From assembly GCA_011524475.1 (NCBI GenBank), contig WTKG01000047.1, positions 1 to 7,883 on the forward strand: DNA of 7,883 nt, written 5' to 3'. Within the stretch, counting starts at the first letter, position 1; each line of letters starts with the position of its first letter. The DNA is from Demequinaceae bacterium (GTDB lineage Bacteria; Actinomycetota; Actinomycetes; Actinomycetales; Demequinaceae). This document shows positions 1 through 7,271 of the stretch, piece by piece. The translations under genes were made by a program, and so were the position numbers. Below the pieces are notes generated by a model. The model had not been told where the DNA came from. It was given only the letters and a program-made list of their open reading frames with translations, and ran no database searches.

Positions 1-567
1 CACATCTAAAACTTCATTGATCATCTCTGGGTCAAGAGCCGATGTGGGCTCATCAAAAAGCATGACTTTGGGTTCCATTGCGAGTGCTCGGGCGATAGCG
101 ACACGTTGCTGTTGCCCACCTGAAAGTTGGGCCGGGTACTTATGAGCCTGTTCGGCAACCCCCACTCGCTCAAGCAATGTCATTGCCTCTTCACGCGCCT
201 CTTGCTTCGGCACACCTTTCACGCGTATCGGCCCAAGGGTGACGTTATCGAGAATGGTTTTATGTGCAAAAAGGTTGAAGGACTGGAATACCATCCCCAC
301 ATCAGCACGGAGCCGGGCAAGCGGTTTCCCCTCTTCTGGCAGAGCCACTCCGTCTACCTTGATAGCACCGCTATCAATGGTTTCCAGGCGGTTAATGGTG
401 CGACACAATGTGGACTTTCCCGAACCGCTAGGCCCAATCACCACCACGACCTCGCCTAGAGCGACCTGCAAAGTGATGTCTTGCAATACGTGGAGATCCC
501 CGAACCATTTATTCACACCTACGACATCTACCAGGGGTGCAGATGCGGCAGATTTGCGATTCGGCAT
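1..567 (-). CDS. Polar amino acid ABC transporter ATP-binding protein (GlnQ/GluA type), 3' end cut by window edge
   Basis: This is the cytoplasmic ATPase of an amino acid importer, which would power uptake together with a permease and a substrate-binding protein that are not in the window. I translated 189 residues. They contain Walker [10 protein letters not shown] (45-53), the Q-loop in VFQSFNLF (93-100), the signature LSGGQQQR (148-155) and Walker [14 protein letters not shown] (168-180). The sequence matches the COG1126 glutamate/glutamine/polar amino acid ATPases. That family is usually about 240-250 residues, so roughly the last 55, including the H-loop His, lie beyond the left edge. 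The start is the only in-frame candidate: reading upstream in frame there is no ATG, GTG or TTG before the ribF stop codon. It begins 45 nt after ribF in the same direction with no obvious terminator between, so readthrough from the operon is possible. A strong Shine-Dalgarno sequence lies unusually far upstream, at 591-597. The exact substrate is inference. Confidence 0.93.
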   Translation of the reverse strand, partial: MPNRKSAASAPLVDVVGVNKWFGDLHVLQDITLQVALGEVVVVIGPSGSGKSTLCRTINRLETIDSGAIKVDGVALPEEGKPLARLRADVGMVFQSFNLFAHKTILDNVTLGPIRVKGVPKQEAREEAMTLLERVGVAEQAHKYPAQLSGGQQQRVAIARALAMEPKVMLFDEPTSALDPEMINEVLDV

Positions 568-587
568 AGGCCGAGCGTATCGCGCAA
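528..587 (-). other. Possible short leader ORF (TTG start, 19 codons) overlapping the ABC gene start
   Basis: A TTG at 587-585 follows the AAGGAGG at 597-591 by 3 nt and opens a 19-codon frame ending in TAG at 530-528. It is shifted relative to the ABC transporter frame and overlaps its first codons. It might be a translated leader, or it might be chance. The peptide ([19 protein letters not shown]) has no recognisable feature. The spacing to the TTG is shorter than usual, so confidence is low. Confidence 0.15.
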
Positions 588-590
588 GGC

Positions 591-597
591 CCTCCTT
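591..597 (-). promoter_or_regulatory. Strong Shine-Dalgarno sequence 23 nt upstream of the ABC transporter ATG
   Basis: The minus strand reads AAGGAGG here, a near-perfect anti-16S match, but 23 nt separate it from the ATG at 567-565. No other in-frame start lies nearer to it. It sits inside two mutually exclusive short hairpins: CTCCT/AGGAG with a GACA loop (592-605) and CAAGG/CCTTG with an AGGG loop (585-598). Its role is therefore unclear. Confidence 0.4.
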
Positions 598-612
598 GTC
601 AGGAGCGGGGCA

Positions 613-1566
613 CTATTCGTGCGCAGCGCACACTTCAGCAACCCAGTCAGCGTCTTCGGCGAGGGCTGCTGTGAGAGCGTCGAGGCTTCCAAAATCCAGC
701 ATGGGGCGACGGTACTCAAGAAAGTCCAACGCTACTTCCCGACCGTAGATGTCTCCAGTATCCATACCCACCACATGGGCCTCTAAGGTCTGCGCGTGTG
801 CACCTACGGTGTAGTTGATCCCCAAACTCACCGCAGTGGGAAGCGCTCGATCAAAACCATCAATGGACAACAATCCCGCGTACACGCCAGGGCCGGGAAT
901 TTTGCCCGCCGTGACGTCAATGTTGGCTGTGGGAAAACCTAGCGTGCGGCCAAGCGCCTCTCCCGACACCACGGTTCCTCGGACCCGATGGGGCCTACCT
1001 AAAATCTTCGCTGCCGTTGCCACGTGGCCTTTGTCCAACGCTTCTCGCACCCAAGAAGAAGACCACGGGCGCTCGTGAGGAACACCGCTTTCGTCTACAT
1101 GATCCACTACGTCTACCGTAAATCCGGCTTGTGCCCCCAGGCTTCGGAGAGTCTCTGCGTCCCCTACGTTGTCTCGGCCGAATCGCGTGTCTGCCCCCAC
1201 GACGACGTGAGCAGCTCGGAGGTTGTCCACAAAAGCGTTGTGCACAAAATCTTCAGGACTTTGGCGAGCAAATTCCATGTCGTAACGCTGGACCACAATG
1301 GCGTCGAGCCCCGTCTGAGCCATGTATGCGATCCGGTCGTCCAGACCAGTAATGAGTTCTGTGGAATCGTCAGGCATGTGAACGGTGCGAGGATGCGGGT
1401 CAAATGTCAGCGCCACCGCTCGAAGGCTATGCGTATTCGCGTGCTCCACAATCGCGCGCAATATGTGTTGGTGCCCGCGATGCACCCCATCGAAGTTTCC
1501 TAACGTCACAACAGTAGCGCCAGCATCGGCGGGAACCTCGGACAAACCATGCCATACCTGAGTCAT
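613..1566 (-). CDS. ribF: Bifunctional riboflavin kinase / FAD synthetase
   Basis: RibF phosphorylates riboflavin to FMN and then adenylylates FMN to FAD in the cytoplasm. The 317 residues are a normal family length. The N-terminal adenylyltransferase domain shows GNFDGVHRGH (23-32), TFDPHP (54-59), GADTRFGRD (124-132) and SSSWVREAL (169-177), the last corresponding to the family SST.xR motif. The C-terminal kinase domain (about 185-317) shows GFPTAN (210-215) with the PTAN nucleotide/Mg site, and LEAHVV with Glu262 at the position of the catalytic base. The usual GTNPTF-like segment reads GINYTV (249-254), a departure from the consensus as I remember it. The start ATG overlaps the truB stop as ATGA, which implies translational coupling. 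An AGGA about 9 nt upstream may act as ribosome-binding site. A ribF next to truB at the end of this operon is a common bacterial arrangement. Confidence 0.97.
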   Translation of the reverse strand: MTQVWHGLSEVPADAGATVVTLGNFDGVHRGHQHILRAIVEHANTHSLRAVALTFDPHPRTVHMPDDSTELITGLDDRIAYMAQTGLDAIVVQRYDMEFARQSPEDFVHNAFVDNLRAAHVVVGADTRFGRDNVGDAETLRSLGAQAGFTVDVVDHVDESGVPHERPWSSSWVREALDKGHVATAAKILGRPHRVRGTVVSGEALGRTLGFPTANIDVTAGKIPGPGVYAGLLSIDGFDRALPTAVSLGINYTVGAHAQTLEAHVVGMDTGDIYGREVALDFLEYRRPMLDFGSLDALTAALAEDADWVAEVCAAHE

Positions 1567-2486
1567 GGGCCTGGGTCCTGAAAAACACTCACAGGACGCA
1601 GGTTACCGCTGTCGACTTGCGCCACTGCCACCAAGGAATCGTCCGGCCCGATGATCGCCACGGGTACATCCGCAGGTGTCTCCTGCGGAGCCGCTGGTCG
1701 TTGCCCATACGTGAGTGCACGCGCCTCTTGGACACCTACCCGAAGGGTGGACATCACGTGAGAAGCGGCACGACCCAAAGTCATCAGCGGCGGAAAAACA
1801 CCAGCGTCATGCAGTGCCTCGATATCCGACACCAGGGAGGCCTGTTCCAACGAAAACTTTCCTACCCGCGTGCGGCGCAAGGATGTCAGGTGTCCGCCTA
1901 CTCCCAGGATCTCACCGAGGTCACGGGCAAGCGCCCGCACGTATGTGCCAGAAGAAACCTCCACCACCACATCACATTCTCGTAATTCAGGAGCGGCGGA
2001 CACCTCCCTCAGGCTTCCCACAGCGGTCCATTCCACTGTGACGGTGCGCGGTTTCAGTGTCACGTCTTCCCCGGACTTGACCCGAGCATACGCACGCTTG
2101 CCGTCTACTTTGATTGCACTCACAGTGCTCGGTACCTGCGCAAACGTGCCGCTCAGTTGAGCAAGAGCCTGCGCTACATCAGCATCCGAAACCGCACTCG
2201 CATCGTGTGTAGAGGTGATGTTGCCATCCGCGTCATCCGTGTCGGTGGCATGCCCTAGCCGAATGGTCGCCTCGTAGGTTTTCCCGACTCCCACCACGTG
2301 GGAAAGCAGCCGTGTGCCTTTGCCTATTCCCAGCACGAGAACTCCGGTTGCCATGGGGTCGAGGGTTCCGGCATGCCCCACTTTCCGCGTCTGAAAAAAC
2401 CGTCGACAACGTGCCACCACGTCATGGGAAGTCCATCCGGAAGGCTTGTCCACTACGGCAAAACCATCGCGTATCACCGCGCCCAC
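1563..2486 (-). CDS. truB: tRNA pseudouridine(55) synthase TruB
   Basis: TruB isomerises U55 in the T-loop of nearly all elongator tRNAs to pseudouridine. The protein has 307 residues. GFAVVDKPSGWTSHDVV (8-24) is the family N-terminal motif, and GHAGTLDPMATG (37-48) carries the catalytic Asp43. KTYEA (69-73) holds the conserved Tyr71, VSAIKVDGKRAYARVKSG (122-139) is motif-like, and SSGTYVRALARDLG (178-191) is the last conserved block. The C-terminal 80-90 residues form the small RNA-binding extension expected in actinobacterial TruB. The start is GTG, 3 nt after the rbfA TAG stop. No strong Shine-Dalgarno sequence is visible, so initiation probably depends on ribosomes terminating on rbfA. 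The stop overlaps the ribF ATG by 4 nt. No nrnA-like gene separates it from rbfA. Confidence 0.97.
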   Translation of the reverse strand: MGAVIRDGFAVVDKPSGWTSHDVVARCRRFFQTRKVGHAGTLDPMATGVLVLGIGKGTRLLSHVVGVGKTYEATIRLGHATDTDDADGNITSTHDASAVSDADVAQALAQLSGTFAQVPSTVSAIKVDGKRAYARVKSGEDVTLKPRTVTVEWTAVGSLREVSAAPELRECDVVVEVSSGTYVRALARDLGEILGVGGHLTSLRRTRVGKFSLEQASLVSDIEALHDAGVFPPLMTLGRAASHVMSTLRVGVQEARALTYGQRPAAPQETPADVPVAIIGPDDSLVAVAQVDSGNLRPVSVFQDPGP

Positions 2487-2489
2487 GCT

Positions 2490-2921
2490 CTACTCTGTTT
2501 CGTCGTGAGGCTGTTTGTAGGGGTCGGCATCCCCCGCGAATTCAGCGTGAGCTCGTGCCTGCGCAGTGCGTTCGTCTGCCGCATGCGCTTTGTCTAGAGC
2601 CGCTTCAAGCTCTGCAGCAGTTTCTGGCACCGCATCCACAATGAACTCCAGTGTGGGCGTAAGACGAATGGCAAGTTCTGCCCCCACCAATGAGCGAATA
2701 CGCCCAGAGGCAGACTGAAGTGCAGCAGCCGTGTCTTCACGTTCCTGTGCTGACCCGAGCACAGTGTAGAAAATCGACGCGTGTTGCAGATCTCCCGTCA
2801 CCCGGACATCCGTCACAGTGACGAAACCTAGACGCGGATCAGTGAGACGATGCTCAAGCGCATCCGCCACTACTTTCTTGACGGTACTTGCAATCGCACG
2901 TGCACGCGGATGGTCGACCAT
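2490..2921 (-). CDS. rbfA: 30S ribosome-binding factor A
   Basis: RbfA is a small KH-type protein that binds the immature 30S subunit near helix 1 of 16S rRNA and assists late maturation and cold adaptation. The 143 residues include HPRARAIASTVKKVVADAL (4-22), DPRLGFVTVTDVRVTGDL (28-45) and a third block with SGRIRSLVG then LAIRLTPTLEFIVD (72-96), which is the full RbfA pattern. The tail after about residue 110 is Ala/Glu/Asp-rich and ends near DADPYKQPHDETE, a type I associate with actinobacterial members. The ATG directly follows the infB TAA. An AGGA within the last infB codons sits 5 nt before it, giving a usable ribosome-binding site and coupling to infB. Confidence 0.95.
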   Translation of the reverse strand: MVDHPRARAIASTVKKVVADALEHRLTDPRLGFVTVTDVRVTGDLQHASIFYTVLGSAQEREDTAAALQSASGRIRSLVGAELAIRLTPTLEFIVDAVPETAAELEAALDKAHAADERTAQARAHAEFAGDADPYKQPHDETE

Positions 2922-5561
2922 TTACTTCCTCTCGATCTCCACCATCTCGAATGTTTCGATGACGTCTCCCACCTGAATGTCGTTGAAGGTACCAAGGCCA
3001 ATACCGCACTCGAATCCATCCTTGACCTCAGTGACGTCGTCCTTAAACCGGCGCAACGTATCGATCTCCGGCTCTCCGACCACCACACCTTCGCGGGACA
3101 CACGTGCCTTCGACCCTCGGCGAATGACTCCCGAGCGAACCAAGGATCCAGCGATGTTGCCAAACTTGGAACTGCGGAAGATCTCTTGAATCTCGGCGGA
3201 GCCCGTGAGTTTCTCTTCGAATTCGGGCTTGAGCATGCCTTTCAGGGCTGCCTCAATGTCTTCAATAGCGCGGTAAATCACGCTATAGAACCGCATATCG
3301 ACGCCCTCGCGGTCCGCAAGTTCTTGCACCCGCTCCGCCGGCCGCACGTTGAATCCCAAAATGATGGCATCGTCCACAGTTGCCAGGTTGACGTCATTTT
3401 GAGTAATCGCACCCACCCCACGGTGAATGATTCGCACACCCACACTGGCGTCCACATCAATCTCGACCAATGCATCTTCCAGCGCCTCGACCGCACCAGA
3501 GACATCTCCCTTGATGATGAGGTTGAGGGTATCCACCTTGCCGTCTTCCAGGGCCTTGGTGAATTCTTCTAGGCTGATGCGCTTGCGACGGGAGGCAAGC
3601 TGCGCAGCGCGCTGGGCGGCTTCGCGTTTCTCAGCAATTTGACGCGCTGTGCGATCGTCCTCTGCCACCAGCAACGTGTCTCCGGCTCCAGGCACGGACT
3701 CGAATCCCAGCACCAATACTGGGCGCCCCGGACGGGCTTCTTCCACAGGCATGTCATGTTCATCAAACATGGCACGCACCCTGCCGTATGCGGTTCCTGC
3801 CACGATGGCATCACCCACTCGTAGAGTTCCCGATTGCACCAGCACCGTTGCGACGGGACCGCGCCCCTTATCCAAATGAGCCTCAACTGCCACACCACGG
3901 GCGTCCTTGGTGGGGTTAGCGCGCAGATCCAAGCCCGCGTCCGCTGTCAACAACACTGCTTCCAATAGGTCGTCAATGCCTGTGCCTTGGATAGCAGAGA
4001 CATCCACGAACATGGCCTCACCGCCATATTCCTCCGCCACCAAGTTATATTCCGTGAGTTGTTGACGGATCTTGCCAGGGTTCGCGCCTTCTTTATCGAC
4101 TTTGTTGACCGCGACGACAATCGGAACTTCTGCCGCCTGTGCGTGGTTGAGGGCCTCGATAGTTTGAGGCATCACTCCGTCATCTGCGGCCACGACCAAA
4201 ATCGCAATATCTGTGACTTTGGCACCTCGCGCACGCATGGCCGTGAACGCTTCGTGACCAGGAGTATCAATAAAGGTAAGGGCTCGTTCCACGCCCTCGT
4301 GCATGTGGTGCACCTGATAGGCACCAATATGTTGGGTGATTCCCCCTGCTTCGCCGTCCACCACGTCTGACTTGCGAATGGCATCGAGCAACTTGGTCTT
4401 TCCGTGGTCCACGTGACCCATCACAGTAATCACCGGAGAACGTGGCTCCAGCTGCGCGTCTGTTTCTGATGCTAGTTCCGCTTCCAGGTCAAGACCGAAG
4501 TCTTCCAGGAGTTCCTTGTCTTCATCTTCGGGCGAAACGATGTGAATCGTGTACCCAAGCTCCGCCCCAAGGGTTTCAAAAGTGTCCTCATCCAACGACT
4601 GTGTCGCCGTAGCCATCTCACCGAGATGGAACAGAACTGTCACGATGGCAGCCGGATCCACGTCAATTTTTTCGGCAAAATCAGCAATGGTGGCCCCGCG
4701 CCTCAAGCGAATCGGAGTGTCGCCATCTCCCCGAGGGATGTTTACGCCGCCAATAGCCGGCGCTTGCTGCTCTTCGTATTCCTGTCGCTTCGCGCGCTTA
4801 GACTTGCGCGACTTGGAAGGTTTGCCGCCGGGACGCCCGAAAGCTCCTGCGGTACCGCCACCACGGCCACGGCCACGGCCGCCACCGGGGCCACCGCCAC
4901 GGAAACCTCCTGGGCCACCAGGACCCCCAGGCCCACCTGGACCTCCGGGTCCTCCGCCAGGAGCGCCTCCTCTACCGGGACCGCCGCGATACGGGCTACC
5001 TCCACGTGAACCTGCTCCTGCGCCAGCACCGGAACGTTCGGGACGTGAGGACCGGTCACCGCGCGCGGGACGGTCAGAACGCCCTCCTGGCCCGCCCGAA
5101 CCTCGCTGTGGACGCGTGGCCTGAAAGGGGTTGTTACCGCCAGGACGCGGGCGGGGACGAGGCGCCGCGAACGGGTTATTGCCTCCTGACCGTGGCCGAG
5201 GCATCGCTGCTGGCGTGGGTGTAGCAGGGGCTGGCTTGGCCGCCGCAGGAGACGACTGCACTTTCGTGGAAGAATCCTCGTCGACCGATGGCGCGCTAGC
5301 TGCCTCTGAAGGCTCCGAGGCTTCCTGCGGCTTCGACGCAGGCTTTGGCTTCGCCGGGGCCGCCTTCTTCTTGGCCGGAGCGCTCTTTTTTGGTGCCGCC
5401 TTAGCCGCGGGGAATGCCTCCCGTGCTTTGCGCACTACAGGCGCCTCAAGCGTCGACGAAGGACCCTTGACGTATTCGCCCAACTCGTTCAGTTTGGCGA
5501 TCAATTCTTTTGACGGAACGCCAAGCTCTTTGGCGATCTCGTGCACGCGGGGCTTTGCCAC
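2922..5561 (-). CDS. infB: Translation initiation factor IF-2
   Basis: IF-2 is the GTPase that brings initiator fMet-tRNA to the 30S subunit and promotes 50S joining. From the GTG start the protein has 879 residues. An IF2_N domain is at 2-52. A low-complexity Ala/Lys/Pro stretch (51-120) and two GGNNPF motifs (126-131, 141-146) follow. A Gly/Arg/Pro-rich linker (about 150-250) includes five GGP repeats at 203-217. A second IF2_N-like domain is at 282-340. The G domain has G1 GHVDHGKT (382-389), [10 protein letters not shown] (406-415), DTPGHEAF (432-439), NKVDK (486-490) and SAIQGTG (522-528). Domains II to IV then run to the conserved [16 protein letters not shown] end. The reading frame stays open 14 codons further, to an ATG at 5603. 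I prefer GTG 5561 because [14 protein letters not shown] matches the family N-terminus and AGGAG lies 4 nt upstream. The stop abuts the rbfA ATG. Confidence 0.97.
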   Translation of the reverse strand: MAKPRVHEIAKELGVPSKELIAKLNELGEYVKGPSSTLEAPVVRKAREAFPAAKAAPKKSAPAKKKAAPAKPKPASKPQEASEPSEAASAPSVDEDSSTKVQSSPAAAKPAPATPTPAAMPRPRSGGNNPFAAPRPRPRPGGNNPFQATRPQRGSGGPGGRSDRPARGDRSSRPERSGAGAGAGSRGGSPYRGGPGRGGAPGGGPGGPGGPGGPGGPGGFRGGGPGGGRGRGRGGGTAGAFGRPGGKPSKSRKSKRAKRQEYEEQQAPAIGGVNIPRGDGDTPIRLRRGATIADFAEKIDVDPAAIVTVLFHLGEMATATQSLDEDTFETLGAELGYTIHIVSPEDEDKELLEDFGLDLEAELASETDAQLEPRSPVITVMGHVDHGKTKLLDAIRKSDVVDGEAGGITQHIGAYQVHHMHEGVERALTFIDTPGHEAFTAMRARGAKVTDIAILVVAADDGVMPQTIEALNHAQAAEVPIVVAVNKVDKEGANPGKIRQQLTEYNLVAEEYGGEAMFVDVSAIQGTGIDDLLEAVLLTADAGLDLRANPTKDARGVAVEAHLDKGRGPVATVLVQSGTLRVGDAIVAGTAYGRVRAMFDEHDMPVEEARPGRPVLVLGFESVPGAGDTLLVAEDDRTARQIAEKREAAQRAAQLASRRKRISLEEFTKALEDGKVDTLNLIIKGDVSGAVEALEDALVEIDVDASVGVRIIHRGVGAITQNDVNLATVDDAIILGFNVRPAERVQELADREGVDMRFYSVIYRAIEDIEAALKGMLKPEFEEKLTGSAEIQEIFRSSKFGNIAGSLVRSGVIRRGSKARVSREGVVVGEPEIDTLRRFKDDVTEVKDGFECGIGLGTFNDIQVGDVIETFEMVEIERK

Positions 5562-5565
5562 AATT

Positions 5566-5570
5566 CTCCT
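5566..5570 (-). promoter_or_regulatory. Ribosome-binding site deciding the infB GTG start
   Basis: The minus strand reads AGGAG followed by AATT and then GTG at 5561-5559. This supports the GTG as the infB start instead of the in-frame ATG 42 nt upstream. The residues encoded between the two starts are Arg/Asp-rich and have no counterpart in the IF-2 N-terminus. Confidence 0.75.
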
Positions 5571-5577
5571 GTCTCGA

Positions 5578-5599
5578 TCCGACCGAGGCAGGGGTCGAA
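5578..5599 (-). other. Hairpin just upstream of the infB ribosome-binding site
   Basis: On the minus strand TTCGACC pairs with GGTCGGA (7 pairs, one of them G-U) around the 8-nt loop CCTGCCTC. The 3' arm ends 7 nt before the Shine-Dalgarno sequence. The CCTG in the loop is complementary to the CAGG that overlaps the Shine-Dalgarno sequence, so a pseudoknot that hides the start is conceivable. No U-tract follows, so it is not a standard terminator. Function is unproven. Confidence 0.3.
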
Positions 5600-5701
5600 C
5601 CATCGTTAGTGAGCGGTGCTCATTTCTGAATGCTCATCGTGTACGCATGGGATGAATCCCAATCTCCAGTAGGAATGGTTACCGTACGAGTGTAGCGCGC
5701 A

Positions 5702-6718
5702 CTAAGCGCCAGCGGCGCCTGGAGTATCCGGATTTTCGTCAGAGCGAATGTCAATACGCCATCCTGTGAGGCGCGCTGCCAGGCGCGCGTTTTGCCCTTC
5801 TTTGCCAATGGCAAGACTCAAGTGAAAGTCGGGAACTATGACGCGGGCAGCCTTTGCCTCCTCATCCACGACCGTGACAGAGACCACTGTGGAGGGCGAC
5901 AACGCATTCGCAACAAACACTGCCGGGTCCTCGTCCCAATCCACAATGTCAATCTTTTCGCCATGGAGTTCAGACATTACGGCTCTGACTCTGGCCCCCA
6001 TGGGGCCGATACAGGCACCTTTGGCGTTCACTCCTTCCACATGTGCACGCACCGCCATCTTGCTTCGGTGCCCAGCCTCCCGAGCCAATGCCATGATCTC
6101 GACGGATCCATCACTAATCTCCGGAACCTCTAAGTCAAATAGTGCCCGGACCAGCCCCGGGTGGGTGCGGCTGATCGTGATCGACGGGCCCTTCATTCCA
6201 CGTGACACATCGAGCACATATCCCCGAATGCGCTCTCCGTGTTCATACGTCTCTGTCGGGACTTGTTCATGCGGTGGCAACAATGCCTCCACTTCACCTA
6301 AGTCCACGTGAACATTGCGTGGGTCAGCCGCTTGCTGAATCACCCCACTGACAAGTTGCCCTTCTTTCCCGGCAAACTCACCCAGGACAGAGTCATCACC
6401 AGCTTGACGTAGCCTCTGCACAATCACCTGACGTGCCGTTGCAGTGGCAATGCGACCAAAGTCCTGTGGGGTGTGATCGAATTCTGGAGCAGGCTCGGAA
6501 ATTTCTCCTCGCTCTTCCGTTTCTTCCATGGAATCTTCACGCGCAAGGATGGTTACTTTTCCGTCTTCCCGGTCAATCACCGCCCTAGCCTGACGATGAG
6601 CTCCAGGAGTTTTGTGATACGCGCTAGCTAACGCCTGTTCGATGGCGTCAATGAGTGTGTCAAAAGAGATGTCGCGTTCTTTTTCGAGTTCACGAAGTGC
6701 GTTGAGATCGATATCCAT
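5702..6718 (-). CDS. nusA: Transcription termination/antitermination factor NusA
   Basis: NusA binds RNA polymerase and nascent RNA and modulates pausing, intrinsic termination and rRNA antitermination. The 338 residues hold an N-terminal polymerase-binding domain (about 1-110, with the family-typical [19 protein letters not shown] at 5-23). An S1 domain follows (about 115-185, LVSGVI to [12 protein letters not shown]). KH1 has [18 protein letters not shown] (234-251) and KH2 has [19 protein letters not shown] (302-320). It ends soon after KH2, without the C-terminal acidic repeats of enterobacterial NusA, as expected for actinobacteria. Its ATG directly follows the rimP TAG. A GGGAGG about 6 nt before the ATG lies within the last rimP codons, so rimP and nusA are probably translationally coupled. 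No ylxR follows it. Confidence 0.97.
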   Translation of the reverse strand: MDIDLNALRELEKERDISFDTLIDAIEQALASAYHKTPGAHRQARAVIDREDGKVTILAREDSMEETEERGEISEPAPEFDHTPQDFGRIATATARQVIVQRLRQAGDDSVLGEFAGKEGQLVSGVIQQAADPRNVHVDLGEVEALLPPHEQVPTETYEHGERIRGYVLDVSRGMKGPSITISRTHPGLVRALFDLEVPEISDGSVEIMALAREAGHRSKMAVRAHVEGVNAKGACIGPMGARVRAVMSELHGEKIDIVDWDEDPAVFVANALSPSTVVSVTVVDEEAKAARVIVPDFHLSLAIGKEGQNARLAARLTGWRIDIRSDENPDTPGAAGA

Positions 6719-7180
6719 CTAGGCCCTCCCCATCGCAATCTCTACACGCGCAGACGCAATATCTGCCATCAACACCTCGGTCTGACCCTCGTCAGACTCC
6801 ACGGTAATGGTGCGATCATCGTTATGCCTCAAGACACCGCGAACGATGCTGTGATCGAGAAGTTCGACCCGCACCGTACGCGTGCGCGCGCGAGCAAAAT
6901 GACGCGGCAAGGTCAGAGGGCGGTCAATTCCCGGAGTAGACACCTCAAGTGTGTAAGGGCCGCCCGCGACATCACGTTCATCTAAAGCAGCAGATATGTC
7001 ACGTGCCACTGACGAGATCAGGTCAATATCCACACTCGCGGTGTGATCACCGTGGGCATCTACCGTCACTATCGCCACGCGATTCTTACCACGACCATCT
7101 ACCGTCACATCTTCGAGTATCAGCCCCACTCGATCTGCAGCCTCATTGCCGGCCGCCGTAGCCGCGTCTATGAGATCCAT
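6719..7180 (-). CDS. rimP: Ribosome maturation factor RimP
   Basis: RimP binds the 30S subunit and helps assemble the central pseudoknot region of 16S rRNA. The 153 residues are typical for the family. The N-terminal half carries the alpha/beta domain, and the hallmark YTLEVSTPGIDRPLT (76-90) is intact. The C-terminal SH3-like domain covers about 92-150 (VRVELLDHSIVRGVLRH, then EVLMADIASARVEI). It is the first gene of the operon. A strong Shine-Dalgarno stretch (GGAGGGGAGG, 7197-7188) stands 7 nt before the ATG. The stop codon abuts the nusA ATG. Confidence 0.95.
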   Translation of the reverse strand: MDLIDAATAAGNEAADRVGLILEDVTVDGRGKNRVAIVTVDAHGDHTASVDIDLISSVARDISAALDERDVAGGPYTLEVSTPGIDRPLTLPRHFARARTRTVRVELLDHSIVRGVLRHNDDRTITVESDEGQTEVLMADIASARVEIAMGRA

Positions 7181-7221
7181 GTGCTGACCTCCCCTCCACA
7201 GCGAGTGTGCGGACGTGTGTA

Positions 7222-7252
7222 GTTGTAACGCAAGTGACTGAACCCCAGTCTA
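7222..7252 (-). promoter_or_regulatory. Candidate promoter for the rimP-nusA-infB-rbfA-truB-ribF operon
   Basis: On the minus strand TAGACT (7252-7247) resembles a -35 box and TACAAC (7227-7222) a -10 box, each matching 4 of 6 consensus bases, with a 19-nt spacer. Transcription would begin near 7214 and give a leader of about 35 nt before the rimP ATG. Match quality is modest, so this is a prediction only. Confidence 0.3.
7236..7250. repeat. Inverted repeat GACTG-AACCC-CAGTC, possible operator
   Basis: A perfect 5-bp inverted repeat with a 5-nt centre overlaps the candidate -35 box of the leftward promoter and lies upstream of the divergent gene. Its position would suit a regulator controlling one or both directions. 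A repeat this short can occur by chance. Confidence 0.25.
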
Positions 7253-7271
7253 GAACGAATGGAAGCGTGAC

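Larger units (their letters stand above)
5562..5701 (-). other. nusA-infB intergenic region, no gene, several short stem-loops
   Basis: This 140-nt stretch is the only real gap in the operon. I see no ylxR-like reading frame in it. On the minus strand it contains TGGGA-TTCA-TCCCA (5648-5661), TGAGC-ACC-GCTCA (5610-5622) and the hairpin at 5578-5599. GTACG upstream and CGTAC downstream of the first stem could pair around it. ATGAGCA occurs twice, about 9 nt apart, so two alternative partners exist for GCTCA. None of these is followed by a T-run. I could not find a convincing -35/-10 pair. Confidence 0.4.
7181..7271. promoter_or_regulatory. Divergent intergenic region between rimP and the lipoprotein gene
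   Basis: This 91-nt stretch must hold the start signals for both the operon (leftward) and the lipoprotein gene (rightward), unless either is read from further away. It contains the rimP ribosome-binding site, the GGAAG ribosome-binding site of the plus-strand gene (7261-7265), a candidate leftward promoter and an inverted repeat. I found no convincing rightward promoter: TTGTAA (7224-7229) and TAGAAC (7251-7256) are 21 nt apart, which is too long. Confidence 0.5.

Noticed and set aside
2850..3572. 240-codon plus-strand frame opposite infB
   Set aside because: It lies fully antisense to the conserved IF-2 C-terminal domains, its translation resembles no family, and the minus-strand frame is clearly the gene.
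4549..5124. Proline-rich plus-strand frame (PPGPPGPP) resembling a collagen-like protein
   Set aside because: It is the reverse-strand shadow of the Gly/Pro-rich IF-2 linker.
5562..5603. ATG at 5603 as the infB start
   Set aside because: The extra 14 residues have no match to the IF-2 N-terminus, while GTG 5561 has AGGAG at 4 nt and gives the family MAKPRVHE start.
5578..5605. tRNA T-arm-like GGTTCGACC on the minus strand
   Set aside because: The flanking bases do not form a 5-bp T-stem and no acceptor, D or anticodon arms can be drawn around it.
5648..5661. TGGGA/TCCCA hairpin after nusA as an intrinsic terminator
   Set aside because: The stem is only 5 bp and no T-run follows, and the downstream genes belong to the same operon.
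5600..5701. Internal promoter for infB
   Set aside because: No pair of boxes with acceptable matches and 16-18 nt spacing was found. The best, TTCAGA with TAACGA, has a poor -10.
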